This document shows, piece after piece, positions 50,540 to 58,570 of a stretch of DNA of 62,487 nucleotides. Numbering within the stretch: the first letter of the stretch is position 1; each line of letters begins with the position of its first letter. Both the position numbers and the translations under genes were made by a program. Below the pieces are notes generated by a model. The model searched no databases. It was not told where the DNA came from and was given only the letters and a program-made list of their open reading frames with translations. The stretch covers positions 1-62,487 of the forward strand of contig CAZQVA010000009.1 of NCBI GenBank assembly GCA_964596685.1. The letters run 5' to 3'. Origin of the DNA: CAZQVA01 sp964596685. Lineage in GTDB: Bacteria; Chlamydiota; Chlamydiia; Chlamydiales; VFKH01.

Positions 50540-53530
50540 ATGCAAAAAAATGATATGCGCGCTATGACCTGGCAAATTGAATTTGCAACAAAAGCTGCTG
50601 AATTAAAAGACTATCTTGATGGAAATTTATGCGTCGTACGTGAGCCCACAGATCAAGAGATTCATCTATACATGACACAATTTGAAGAGCTTTGTAGGTC
50701 TCGTGAAATTTTGGATGCTCTATTAAATAAGCTACCCGTTTTTTCACCGCGATTCTTTGGAGACGTCCGATGGCAATGTTCTTTACCTAGATGGATAGAG
50801 ATTTTTGAACAGATTCTATTTCTAGATAAAAAATCATTGATTCAGGACAACATCCATTTCTCCGTTTCTTCTCTCTTCACCCCCTTTATAAGTTATTTCT
50901 GGAAACAACTGACCGCATATGACACCTTGTTTACAAGTGACTCTCGAAAGCACTTATCTGAACAAGTCCTTTCATTTCTCATAGAAGAATTTCGAATACC
51001 GATTCAAATGCATCAGTCACTAATTGACGCTTGTCGTGAAAAAACTATGGAATTGTCAGGAACAGATAGATGGTTGCATTTTGGAAAGAAAGCTCCTGCT
51101 GCTTTAAAACAAGCTTGCTTACGCATAGATGCTTTAGCCGCAGGCATTTCAAAGGCACTAAGCAGATTGACTCACGACAAAATATATATTGAAAATTTCT
51201 TAAAATGTCCTCTTACTTTAACTAAAGTCATACTCTCAGGTGCTGACTTACATAACAATAATCAGCAGGTATTAATTTTTGAGTTTAATCATGTTCAAAA
51301 AATTATCTATAAACCCCGTGCAATGGAATGCTACAAGGCGTTTTTTGAATTTATTCACGCCTTTAATTTACTGCAAACGACAGTTCAATTGCGCGAAATA
51401 TGGGTACATTGTGGCGAAAGTGAGTATGGATGGATGGAGTTTATAGAAGACACACCTATAACAAGCTCCCAAGAATTAGCTTTGAATGCAGGTGCTATGA
51501 CGGCACTTGTGCATTTACTATGTGCAAATGACATGCATAATACAAATGTTATTGCATCTGGTAATCATCTGATCCCTATAGATTTAGAAACAATTGTTTT
51601 ACCATACAGGCCCCCATCTTACGAGCAAACCCTAGCTGAAGAATTATTTTCTGAATCGTTATTTTCCACTCATTTGTTGCCTTTTTGGATGACGTCAGCT
51701 GAGGATATTCATGGAATAGAATTCGGAGGACTATCTAAAAGTATATTTTCAAAGTTGTCCCCTAACGATCAACGAGTGTTTTTTGATGCCATCATCAGCA
51801 CCTACGAATTTATCATAAAAAACCAAGACCTTTTGCCTTGGCATGTATTTCTGGGTGGTAAAATCCGTTATGTACATCGGCCAACACAAACATATCATAA
51901 ATTACTGCGATGTACCACTGATAAAAGAGAAGTGGAATCGGGGCTGATGCGCAGTTTACGCCTCTACGCCCTTTATGCATTGGATCATTTAATACCCAAC
52001 CACCAAGACAAGCATTTTGCGATTTTTAAATCTGAGATGGAGCAAATGGAAAGAGGGGACATTCCCTATTTTCAAACACGATGCGATTCTCTTGATTTAA
52101 CGATTGATCCAACTACCATCGTATGTGGTTATTTTCAAAAAAATGGATTAACTCATTGTAGTGAGCGTCGTCAAAAAGTTTTACTTCCCTCTTTTTTGCA
52201 TTTCAACATCAAATTACTGATGAGTTCTTTTGAACATATGAAGGAATCTACCTTACCTCAGATTACTTTAATGAATACAAATTTACCACTCGATCTTGAG
52301 ATGACATGGGGATTAATCGAGCAAATAGAAAAAGCCTTGCTTGATACGGCCCATGCAAAAATAGATTCTCTGTCATGGGTTACATCTAGATATATTTCGC
52401 AAAATTCTTTTATGGTGACTCCTGCACATTTCGATTTTTATGAAGGCGTAAGTGGTATAGCTATGTTTTTTGCAGCATTGCATCATGCAGCCCCCTCAGA
52501 AGCAAGGAAACAACACGTATATGAGACATTAAATCCCTTACTAAACGCGATCCATACGCACTCTTTAGGCTATCACCGTCCTGGCAAGTCATTTTTTCTC
52601 AATGGAATGGCAGGCATCGCATTAGGATTAATGCGATGTGGAATGCTTATGAAAGATCAAACACTTGTACAAGAAGCATTAGAAATAGCTTCTAATGCTT
52701 CTCTTTCTAAAGACACATCTAACAACTGCGTGCTTGATGGGGTTGCTGGGGGATTAATGGTCTTAATTGAACTGTATCATTGGAGTAAATCCCCCTTATT
52801 ATTAGAAAAAATCACTCAATGGTCGGATTATTTGCTCTCACAACGTGTGATAAATAGCCATGGGTTAAGAAGCTGGCATACAATCAATCAGAAATGGTGC
52901 CATACTGGCTATGCCTATGGAGCAGCTGGAATTGCTCATGCCCTAATCGAAAGTTGGCATATTACACATAATGACGCCTATCTTGAAGCTGCCTTAGAAG
53001 GTCTAAAATGGGAAGATACCTATTGGAATAATGAGCAAGAAAATTGGTGGGACCTTTACGACGCAAATAATCCTAGTACTGATATTTTGGGATGGTGTAG
53101 GGGGTTTTCAGGCTCCATAGGAGCACGGCATCATATTGAAAAACACCTAACAACTATAAATTGGCCAGCATCAAAAGAAAGGTTAATGCATAAACTGCTT
53201 ACGCAGCATAATTTCAATTGCGATGATTGTTGTTGCGGCTTTGGAGGGCTTTTGGATATATGCTGGAGTATCGCACATTCTTCTCAAAGAGATCCTACAT
53301 TTTTTGACGCTACACAACTAAAAGCCTCGGAATGGGTACAAACGATGAACCAGAGAGGGAAGTGGCAATTGAAACATAATGCCGTTATTAGCACATTGGG
53401 GCTTCTTCATGGAATAACCGGAATCGGGTACTTATTATTAAGATTTATTGATCCAGATCTTCCTTCTGCACTGCAATTCTCACACGAGCAAACACAACGA
53501 TTCAAAGAAAAATCTTATCCTCTTCAGTAG
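50540..53530 (+). CDS. Class II lanthipeptide synthetase (LanM)
   Basis: A 996-residue bifunctional enzyme that dehydrates Ser/Thr of a precursor core (kinase-like N-terminal domain) and joins Cys to the dehydrated residue (LanC-like C-terminal domain). N-terminal motifs: YKPR with Lys258, DMHNTN with Asp331, His333 and Asn336, and PIDLETI with Asp348 and Glu350. The C-terminal half shows LanC repeats: GVSGIAMFF near 638, GMAGIALGL near 693, GVAGGL near 734, YAYGAAGIA at 791-799, WCRGFSG (Cys853), CCCGFGG (Cys897-899) and HGITGIGYL near 957. The zinc site is therefore of the Cys-Cys-Gly type. A Tyr (793) stands where a His before Gly is usual. It starts 82 bp after precursor 3, the likely substrate family. 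Confidence 0.95.
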   Translation: MQKNDMRAMTWQIEFATKAAELKDYLDGNLCVVREPTDQEIHLYMTQFEELCRSREILDALLNKLPVFSPRFFGDVRWQCSLPRWIEIFEQILFLDKKSLIQDNIHFSVSSLFTPFISYFWKQLTAYDTLFTSDSRKHLSEQVLSFLIEEFRIPIQMHQSLIDACREKTMELSGTDRWLHFGKKAPAALKQACLRIDALAAGISKALSRLTHDKIYIENFLKCPLTLTKVILSGADLHNNNQQVLIFEFNHVQKIIYKPRAMECYKAFFEFIHAFNLLQTTVQLREIWVHCGESEYGWMEFIEDTPITSSQELALNAGAMTALVHLLCANDMHNTNVIASGNHLIPIDLETIVLPYRPPSYEQTLAEELFSESLFSTHLLPFWMTSAEDIHGIEFGGLSKSIFSKLSPNDQRVFFDAIISTYEFIIKNQDLLPWHVFLGGKIRYVHRPTQTYHKLLRCTTDKREVESGLMRSLRLYALYALDHLIPNHQDKHFAIFKSEMEQMERGDIPYFQTRCDSLDLTIDPTTIVCGYFQKNGLTHCSERRQKVLLPSFLHFNIKLLMSSFEHMKESTLPQITLMNTNLPLDLEMTWGLIEQIEKALLDTAHAKIDSLSWVTSRYISQNSFMVTPAHFDFYEGVSGIAMFFAALHHAAPSEARKQHVYETLNPLLNAIHTHSLGYHRPGKSFFLNGMAGIALGLMRCGMLMKDQTLVQEALEIASNASLSKDTSNNCVLDGVAGGLMVLIELYHWSKSPLLLEKITQWSDYLLSQRVINSHGLRSWHTINQKWCHTGYAYGAAGIAHALIESWHITHNDAYLEAALEGLKWEDTYWNNEQENWWDLYDANNPSTDILGWCRGFSGSIGARHHIEKHLTTINWPASKERLMHKLLTQHNFNCDDCCCGFGGLLDICWSIAHSSQRDPTFFDATQLKASEWVQTMNQRGKWQLKHNAVISTLGLLHGITGIGYLLLRFIDPDLPSALQFSHEQTQRFKEKSYPLQ

Positions 53531-53575
53531 ACTGAGCAATGCAGACGGGATCAAAATCCTAGATGTTAGCGCTTT

Positions 53576-54931
53576 TTATCTTTGCTTTATCAATATCCAC
53601 TCCCTTAATTGCTCTGGCGTGATGCCTAGGCCAACCAATCTACTTTCATCCATCTGATCTAAGTCTTCTAGAACATCTTCCACAAAATCTTTCTGCACTT
53701 TCGTCGGAACACATTCGTTTGCAGCTGCATCCACAAACTTTTTTAGTGCCTCTCCGATTAATGTTTGTAAGATTACGTTCCTTACTACTTTTTTTCTCTC
53801 TTGTCGATACCGCACGCGCACCTCATCAAAGCCCATCGCTTTAACTGTCGAGTCATAGGCTGCGCAGGTACGCAGATAGGAATAAACATATAGGTCTACT
53901 AGTGGCTTTACGTTCTGGAGTTCATAAATCGCAATCATTGCTGACATATAGTCTTCAACTCTGACATCACTGAATGCGAGCGGCACAAGGTTTCCTCGGA
54001 TCAACGGTATATTGGCTGATAGTCGAGCAGTGCGTTTGTTCACGTCTGCGAAGGCCTGCAAATAACTCACATGAATGAATAGAAAAACACTTTGTTCGTA
54101 AGGATTTCTAATTTGCATTGCCTTATGAGCTATCTTCTCCAGTTGTTGCTCTAATCTTTTTGGATCTTCAAATGGGATATAGGTTGATCCTCCAACACGA
54201 ACACCATGCCTTCGCACCTTGCCCGAGTCTGTTGATTCCACAAGTCCATCAGACAGCAAGAAGTGCAGCGTGCATATAACATTACGACTGACCTCTATCT
54301 TTGGTGCATTATCAACAAGATAACGAATAGCTTCCTTGTGATTCAAAATCATTGCCTTTTCTGCATCCAACTTTCCTTCAGCAGGATCGCCATGAAGCAG
54401 CAAACGTTCAGTATCTAACAAAGAATACGTATTCCCCTCTAAACGGGATGAGTTATATGACAGATCAATGATTAGTCTATTAAAAATTTGATGAGCATAA
54501 GTGCCTGCTGGATCTTTGGCATTAGCTCGCTCTCCTGATGCTTGTAACTGCTGTCGCAATATCTCTGGTAAATAGTAGCTAGAATTAGGTTCATAGCTGT
54601 CGAACCAGTCATTAGCATAGGCCACAGGATGACGCTCAAATAACGGCCTCTTCACGAGCTCAATAACTTTTAAACTTGCCGAACTGAAACAACTGCTTAT
54701 TCCTATTCCATCTTGAGCTTTTTCTGATCGACCTACTACGCTATATTTAGTTCCACGCTTTTGACCTATTTTCCTAACTGCTCCCTCCTCAACTAGAAGG
54801 TGTAGCCATCGCCTAACCGATCTTTCCTTAAAATTTTCTCCCAATCTATGCATCAGTTCTGACAGACCGATCGGTTCGAACTCTAAACTCAGCAGCCTCA
54901 ATACCATCATTTTATTGTCACGCAAGCTCAT
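53576..54931 (-). CDS. Fic-domain protein with N-terminal winged helix, variant active motif
   Basis: A 451-residue protein from ATG 54931, with AGGTGG five bases upstream; a GTG at 54940 is an alternative. Residues 1-70 look like a winged-helix DNA-binding domain (MHRLGENFKERSVRRWLHLL). Residues 145-165 have an inhibitory-helix motif (SSRLEGN). The Fic core is IHVSYLQAFADVNKRTAR near 286-303. Fic enzymes transfer AMP or other nucleotide groups using H-P-F-x-D/E-G-N-G/K-R; here the motif is aligned as Q-A-F-A-D-V-N-K-R, so the catalytic His appears replaced by Gln. The nearest His is six residues earlier. The upstream array of GGCCAT motifs suggests self-regulation. It could be an antitoxin-type or effector-like protein. 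Confidence 0.8.
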   Translation of the reverse strand: MSLRDNKMMVLRLLSLEFEPIGLSELMHRLGENFKERSVRRWLHLLVEEGAVRKIGQKRGTKYSVVGRSEKAQDGIGISSCFSSASLKVIELVKRPLFERHPVAYANDWFDSYEPNSSYYLPEILRQQLQASGERANAKDPAGTYAHQIFNRLIIDLSYNSSRLEGNTYSLLDTERLLLHGDPAEGKLDAEKAMILNHKEAIRYLVDNAPKIEVSRNVICTLHFLLSDGLVESTDSGKVRRHGVRVGGSTYIPFEDPKRLEQQLEKIAHKAMQIRNPYEQSVFLFIHVSYLQAFADVNKRTARLSANIPLIRGNLVPLAFSDVRVEDYMSAMIAIYELQNVKPLVDLYVYSYLRTCAAYDSTVKAMGFDEVRVRYRQERKKVVRNVILQTLIGEALKKFVDAAANECVPTKVQKDFVEDVLEDLDQMDESRLVGLGITPEQLREWILIKQR

Positions 54932-55025
54932 TACGGCCACCTTTATCCTTATACGGCCATTTTAACCGGAATACGGCCATTTTTTCGAGCTTTTTGGCCG
55001 TATTTCAAACAAAACGGCCATTTTT
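54931..55025 (-). promoter_or_regulatory. Repeated ACGGCCAT motif upstream of the Fic gene (candidate operator array)
   Basis: Five copies of a TACGGCCAT-TTT-like motif are seen in less than 100 bp: 54931-54940 (TTACGGCCAC), 54951-54960 and 54971-54980 (ATACGGCCAT), an inverted one at 54991-55003 (TTTTTGGCCGTAT), and 55013-55021 (ACGGCCATT). The first overlaps the start codon of the Fic gene. The motif is direct and inverted, as for a winged-helix regulator. The Fic protein has such a domain at its N-terminus, so autoregulation is a natural guess. Confidence 0.55.
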
Positions 55026-55077
55026 GATCAATTTATGAGCTTTTTGCAATTCTTATTGGGGGATAAATTCATTAACG

Positions 55078-55128
55078 CATATTTTCCTCAGTATGGCCAT
55101 TTTTTATGGACATACTGAAGAAAATATG
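55078..55128. terminator. Strong hairpin after the secreted hypothetical gene
   Basis: 23-bp arms (55078-55100 and 55106-55128) are reverse complements except for two positions, with a 5-base loop. It lies 22 bp downstream, in minus-strand direction, of the stop of the gene at 55150-55647, so it probably ends that transcript. There is no clear T-run after it. Confidence 0.65.
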
Positions 55129-55149
55129 TAGATATTCTTGCAAGGAAGT

Positions 55150-55647
55150 CTATTGTTGCGTTGGTGGGAACTGCTTTCCTTCTACGATACTAATGGGATG
55201 AAATTCGGGTGGTGTGAGAGCTGTAACAAAAGCAAAATTACCACACGTAGCTGAGGGATCAAAATAATAAAACATTGTCGTCGGTCTTCCAAAAAGCGGA
55301 CTACCTGGATAAAATTGCGATGTTGGGTTTTTAGAAACATAGGTAGGCCATGAGGCATGGATTGCGGCATCATTTTCGCCATACCACCACTGCCCTTGGT
55401 AAATTTTCCCCTCTTTCCACATGTCACAACTGCCATCTGCGGCAAAATATAGCGTATATGGCGTTTTGTGGCAGCTGGTTACTCCAGTTATCGTATGCTC
55501 CACTACCATTTTTTCAAAAATATCTTTTGTCATTAAATGGCATTTTATTTCAATTGCGCTGGCGGGTGATTGAACCCTTTCCAAAGCAAAATAATCCGAA
55601 GAAGCCATAAGACAGCAGCAGAGAAGCAAAAAATTTCTAAACAACAT
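55150..55647 (-). CDS. Secreted hypothetical protein
   Basis: A 165-residue protein with a signal peptide (MLFRNFLLLCCCLMASSDYF, then AL). A run of three Cys near the end of the hydrophobic part makes a lipoprotein possible, but no standard lipobox is visible. The mature part is small, with several aromatic residues and Cys (for example SCDMWKEGKIYQGQWWYGEN and ATCGNFAF). A MORN-like GxxYxGxW pattern appears once. No known function. It lies 18 bp upstream of murA in the antisense order and is transcribed on the same strand. Confidence 0.55.
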   Translation of the reverse strand: MLFRNFLLLCCCLMASSDYFALERVQSPASAIEIKCHLMTKDIFEKMVVEHTITGVTSCHKTPYTLYFAADGSCDMWKEGKIYQGQWWYGENDAAIHASWPTYVSKNPTSQFYPGSPLFGRPTTMFYYFDPSATCGNFAFVTALTPPEFHPISIVEGKQFPPTQQ

Positions 55648-55665
55648 ATTTTTATTATCTTTAAA

Positions 55666-57033
55666 CTATACGAGGGCTGGTTCGAGAACTTCAGGGCGCA
55701 CTAGAGTTTGTTCAAATTCTTCGACATGCGCACCTAAAGATTGCAACTTCTCAACGATATTTTCATAGCCACGTGTGAGAAAGGGCAATCCTGTAATAAT
55801 GCTTTCTTCTGGCGCTAACATGGCTGCCATCACATAGGCAAAACCAGCGCGCAAATCGGGAATCGCGATCTCTCGACCCTTGAGAGGAGTAGGTCCTTTG
55901 ACAATAACGCTATGGTAAAAATTCTGTCCTGAATAACGACAACACTTGCCACCCAGACACTGGCGAAAGAGTTCAATATCGGCTCCCATCTTTTTAAGCG
56001 CCGTTGTATACCCAAATCGCTGTTCATAAACCGTTTCATGAACGACAGATGAACCTATTGCTTGCGTTAAAAGAACGACAAAGGGCTGTTGCCAATCTGT
56101 GCTGAATCCCGGATGGACATCTGTCTCTAGATGAATTCCACCTTGCAGGGAACCCGTGCTAAAAAACTCAATGCCATTATTTTTTACTTCAAACCCTGCA
56201 CCTACCTCGCGCAATTTATTGAGAAAGGTAATCATATGGAGGTGCTGTGCTCCCTCAACAAGTACTCGGCCCTTTGTGGCGACAGCTGCCATCCCTAAAG
56301 AGGCGGCCTCAATGCGGTCGGGTAAAATTGTGTGTTCAGCTTCATAAAACTTATGCGTGCCTTGAATGTAGATCGTCCGGTCGACATCAATTGTAATCAC
56401 GGCCCCTAACTTTTGTAGGAAAAGAATCAGATCAACAATTTCTGGCTCAGTGGCTGCGTTCTTGATGACTGTTGTTCCTTTCGCACGCACAGCTGCCAAA
56501 ATTGTATTTTCAGTCGCACCTACAGAGGGGTAAGGCAATTGAATCACAGCACCTTTTAGTCCCTGATGGGCATGCGCAAAATAGGAACCTTCGCGCTTCA
56601 TTTCGTGATATTCAACCGTTGCTCCAAGAGCCCGCAATGCTTCAATATGAAAGTCGACAGAGCGCTGCCCAATAGGACATCCACCCGTTGTAGGAACAAT
56701 GACATCCTCTTCACAACGCCCCAAAAGAGCGCCAATCATTAGAATGGGGATACGATTGGAACCTGAAAATCTCTGGGGAATATAAGAACTGCGCAATTCA
56801 GGGGTAATAATTTCCAGTACTTGCGTCTTTCTATCCCACTGGATCTGTGAACCAATTTCACGACACAAATCAACAGTGATTTCGACATCTCCAATATTGG
56901 GAACGTTGTAAAAAACACACCTTTTATTAGAAAGTAAAGAAGCTACAAGTAATTTAGTCGCTGCGTTCTTTGCACCTGCAGCGCGAACTTGACCATTGAG
57001 GGGTTGTCCACCCTTGACTTTTAAAGCTTTCAT
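55666..57033 (-). CDS. murA: UDP-N-acetylglucosamine 1-carboxyvinyltransferase (MurA)
   Basis: A 455-residue enzyme of the first committed step of peptidoglycan precursor synthesis. I chose ATG 57033 (MKALKVKGGQPLNG) because it matches the family start; an upstream frame reaches 57069. The active-site Lys-Asn pair is in AAGAKNAATKLL (near 21-32). The catalytic loop reads TTGGCPIGQRSVDFHIE near residues 115-130, so the phosphoenolpyruvate-binding Cys is present. In C. trachomatis MurA this residue is Asp, with fosfomycin resistance, as I recall. The divergent ispF starts 43 bp away. Confidence 0.95.
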   Translation of the reverse strand: MKALKVKGGQPLNGQVRAAGAKNAATKLLVASLLSNKRCVFYNVPNIGDVEITVDLCREIGSQIQWDRKTQVLEIITPELRSSYIPQRFSGSNRIPILMIGALLGRCEEDVIVPTTGGCPIGQRSVDFHIEALRALGATVEYHEMKREGSYFAHAHQGLKGAVIQLPYPSVGATENTILAAVRAKGTTVIKNAATEPEIVDLILFLQKLGAVITIDVDRTIYIQGTHKFYEAEHTILPDRIEAASLGMAAVATKGRVLVEGAQHLHMITFLNKLREVGAGFEVKNNGIEFFSTGSLQGGIHLETDVHPGFSTDWQQPFVVLLTQAIGSSVVHETVYEQRFGYTTALKKMGADIELFRQCLGGKCCRYSGQNFYHSVIVKGPTPLKGREIAIPDLRAGFAYVMAAMLAPEESIITGLPFLTRGYENIVEKLQSLGAHVEEFEQTLVRPEVLEPALV

Positions 57034-57076
57034 AGCTTCTATATAAGCGATTGTACAAAATAAGCTCAAACATTTT

Positions 57077-57568
57077 ATGGATCTTTTTTTTAAAACTGGT
57101 ATTGGTCAAGATTGCCATCGATTTTTACCACCGGATAGTTCAAAACCCTGCGTCATTGGCGGCATCATTTTTGAAGGCGAAAGTGGTTTTAATGCCGATT
57201 CAGATGGCGATGTCGTCTACCATGCAATTTGTAAAGCAATTACCTCTTTAAGTGGTGTGCCAATTTTAGGGGGAATCGCTGATGAACTCTGCCTTAAAGC
57301 GGGTATTACAGATAGTCAAGTTTATGTAGAAGAAGCCTTAAAAACACTGCATGAGCAGCAAATCACCCATGTTGCCATCGCTCTTGAAGGCAAACGTCCT
57401 CTTTTTTCCCCTCAATTACAGGCAATGAGGCATAATATTGCGAAAGTTTTACGCATCACCAGTGAACAAGTGGGAATTACGGTTTCATCGGGCGCTGGCC
57501 TAACTGATTGTGGGTGTGGTGAGGGGGTAAATGCTATTTGTATTATTACTACTATGAAAATTAAATAG
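57077..57568 (+). CDS. ispF: 2-C-methyl-D-erythritol 2,4-cyclodiphosphate synthase (IspF)
   Basis: A 163-residue enzyme of the MEP isoprenoid pathway, forming the cyclodiphosphate from CDP-methylerythritol phosphate. The zinc and metal motif GIGQDCHRF is at residues 9-17, and the family motif SDGDVVYHAICKAI near 42-55 contains the other His. Length is typical. It starts at ATG 57077, divergent from murA. Isoprenoids from this route feed uppS at 14701. Confidence 0.95.
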   Translation: MDLFFKTGIGQDCHRFLPPDSSKPCVIGGIIFEGESGFNADSDGDVVYHAICKAITSLSGVPILGGIADELCLKAGITDSQVYVEEALKTLHEQQITHVAIALEGKRPLFSPQLQAMRHNIAKVLRITSEQVGITVSSGAGLTDCGCGEGVNAICIITTMKIK

Positions 57569-57584
57569 AACGGTTGTTCCAAGC

Positions 57585-58424
57585 ATGTTGCGCCTGATTA
57601 GCTCTGTATTCTCTCTTTTGGCAGTTGCAGGGGGTGGTTATTGGTATTATCACCACAACCCTGAAGTAAAAAACCTCGTCAATGAATATCTTCATCAAGG
57701 GGAATTTCACACCCTGGAGGTGCGCTATTCTGCAGAAGAGATCATGGCACGCGAAAAGAAGCAGCTGATTAAAACGCCACAACACTCTTTTTTGCCTGCT
57801 GTCATCAAATTTCACCCTTATGCGCTTATGGAGGTGAAATATAGTGCCGACCAGCAAACAAAGGAAGGCGTCATGCTCTGGAGTCTTGTGGATGGTGAGT
57901 TAATTCTCAATACAGAGAATTGGCAAAGTACACATGGCTTTGCCGATTGCATCAATGCTAAAGCCACAAAAGAAGAGTTTCGCTTGCTCAATCTACTTTC
58001 GAGAAAAGGTGGTCATGCAGATCGCGAAATGATTATACGCGATCTTAAAATGGAAAATGACGTTTTAGATCGATTGGTAGAAGGGTGCCGCCAAAAGAAA
58101 CTCCTCGTACAGAAGGGTAACCAGTACCGCCTACATTTTAGTAATCCGCGTCTTGCCCTCACTCCTGAAACAAAACTTGACCAATGGCTGGTATCAAAAT
58201 CTTATACAGGAATGGAGCGCGCCGAAAAGCGTTTCTCTCTATCAGAGATTGAGAAAGTAGCTTGTAATGCCTTTGACAGTGATTTTACAATCCGTCATAC
58301 GACAGAAATTTATTTACCGATATATGTTATTGGTGTACAAAATCCCGATGGATCGGTGATGACAACGCAGTGGAATGCATTAAATGGGAAACGAGTGACA
58401 TCTGGATTTGTCATCGCTCCATAA
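57585..58424 (+). CDS. Membrane-anchored hypothetical protein
   Basis: A 279-residue protein with an N-terminal membrane segment (MLRLISSVFSLLAVAGGGYW, then YYHHNP). The rest is soluble with no obvious motif. Residues 120-190 look like a winged-helix fold (LNLLSRKGGHADREMIIRDL, then VLDRLVEGCRQKKLLVQKG), which could place a helix-turn-helix-like domain on the cytoplasmic side. Conserved in chlamydiae by general look, but I cannot assign a CT number. It lies 16 bp after ispF. Confidence 0.55.
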   Translation: MLRLISSVFSLLAVAGGGYWYYHHNPEVKNLVNEYLHQGEFHTLEVRYSAEEIMAREKKQLIKTPQHSFLPAVIKFHPYALMEVKYSADQQTKEGVMLWSLVDGELILNTENWQSTHGFADCINAKATKEEFRLLNLLSRKGGHADREMIIRDLKMENDVLDRLVEGCRQKKLLVQKGNQYRLHFSNPRLALTPETKLDQWLVSKSYTGMERAEKRFSLSEIEKVACNAFDSDFTIRHTTEIYLPIYVIGVQNPDGSVMTTQWNALNGKRVTSGFVIAP

Positions 58425-58430
58425 AGGGAA

Positions 58431-58517
58431 CGGAAAGAGTGGGATTTGAACCCACGGTACCCTTGCGAGTACGCGTCCTTAGCAGGGACGTGCCTTAGAC
58501 CACTCAGCCATCTTTCC
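58431..58517 (-). tRNA. tRNA-Ser (anticodon GCU)
   Basis: The minus strand starts with GGAAAGATGGCTGAGTGG and folds into a type II tRNA. The acceptor stem GGAAAGA pairs with TCTTTCC, and the anticodon stem-loop CGTCC-CTGCTAA-GGACG has anticodon GCT. A variable arm (GCGTACTCGCAAGGGTAC region) and the T loop GGTTCAAATCC follow. The discriminator base is G at 58431, and no CCA is encoded. It reads AGC/AGU Ser codons. Confidence 0.96.
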
Positions 58518-58570
58518 ACTCGTGAAACAAAGATCATATCTATGGAAACCCTTTTTGAGCAAGAGTTTTA

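Noticed and set aside
54931..55025. CRISPR array at the GGCCAT repeats
   Set aside because: The repeated unit is too short, occurs in both orientations and has spacers of irregular length.
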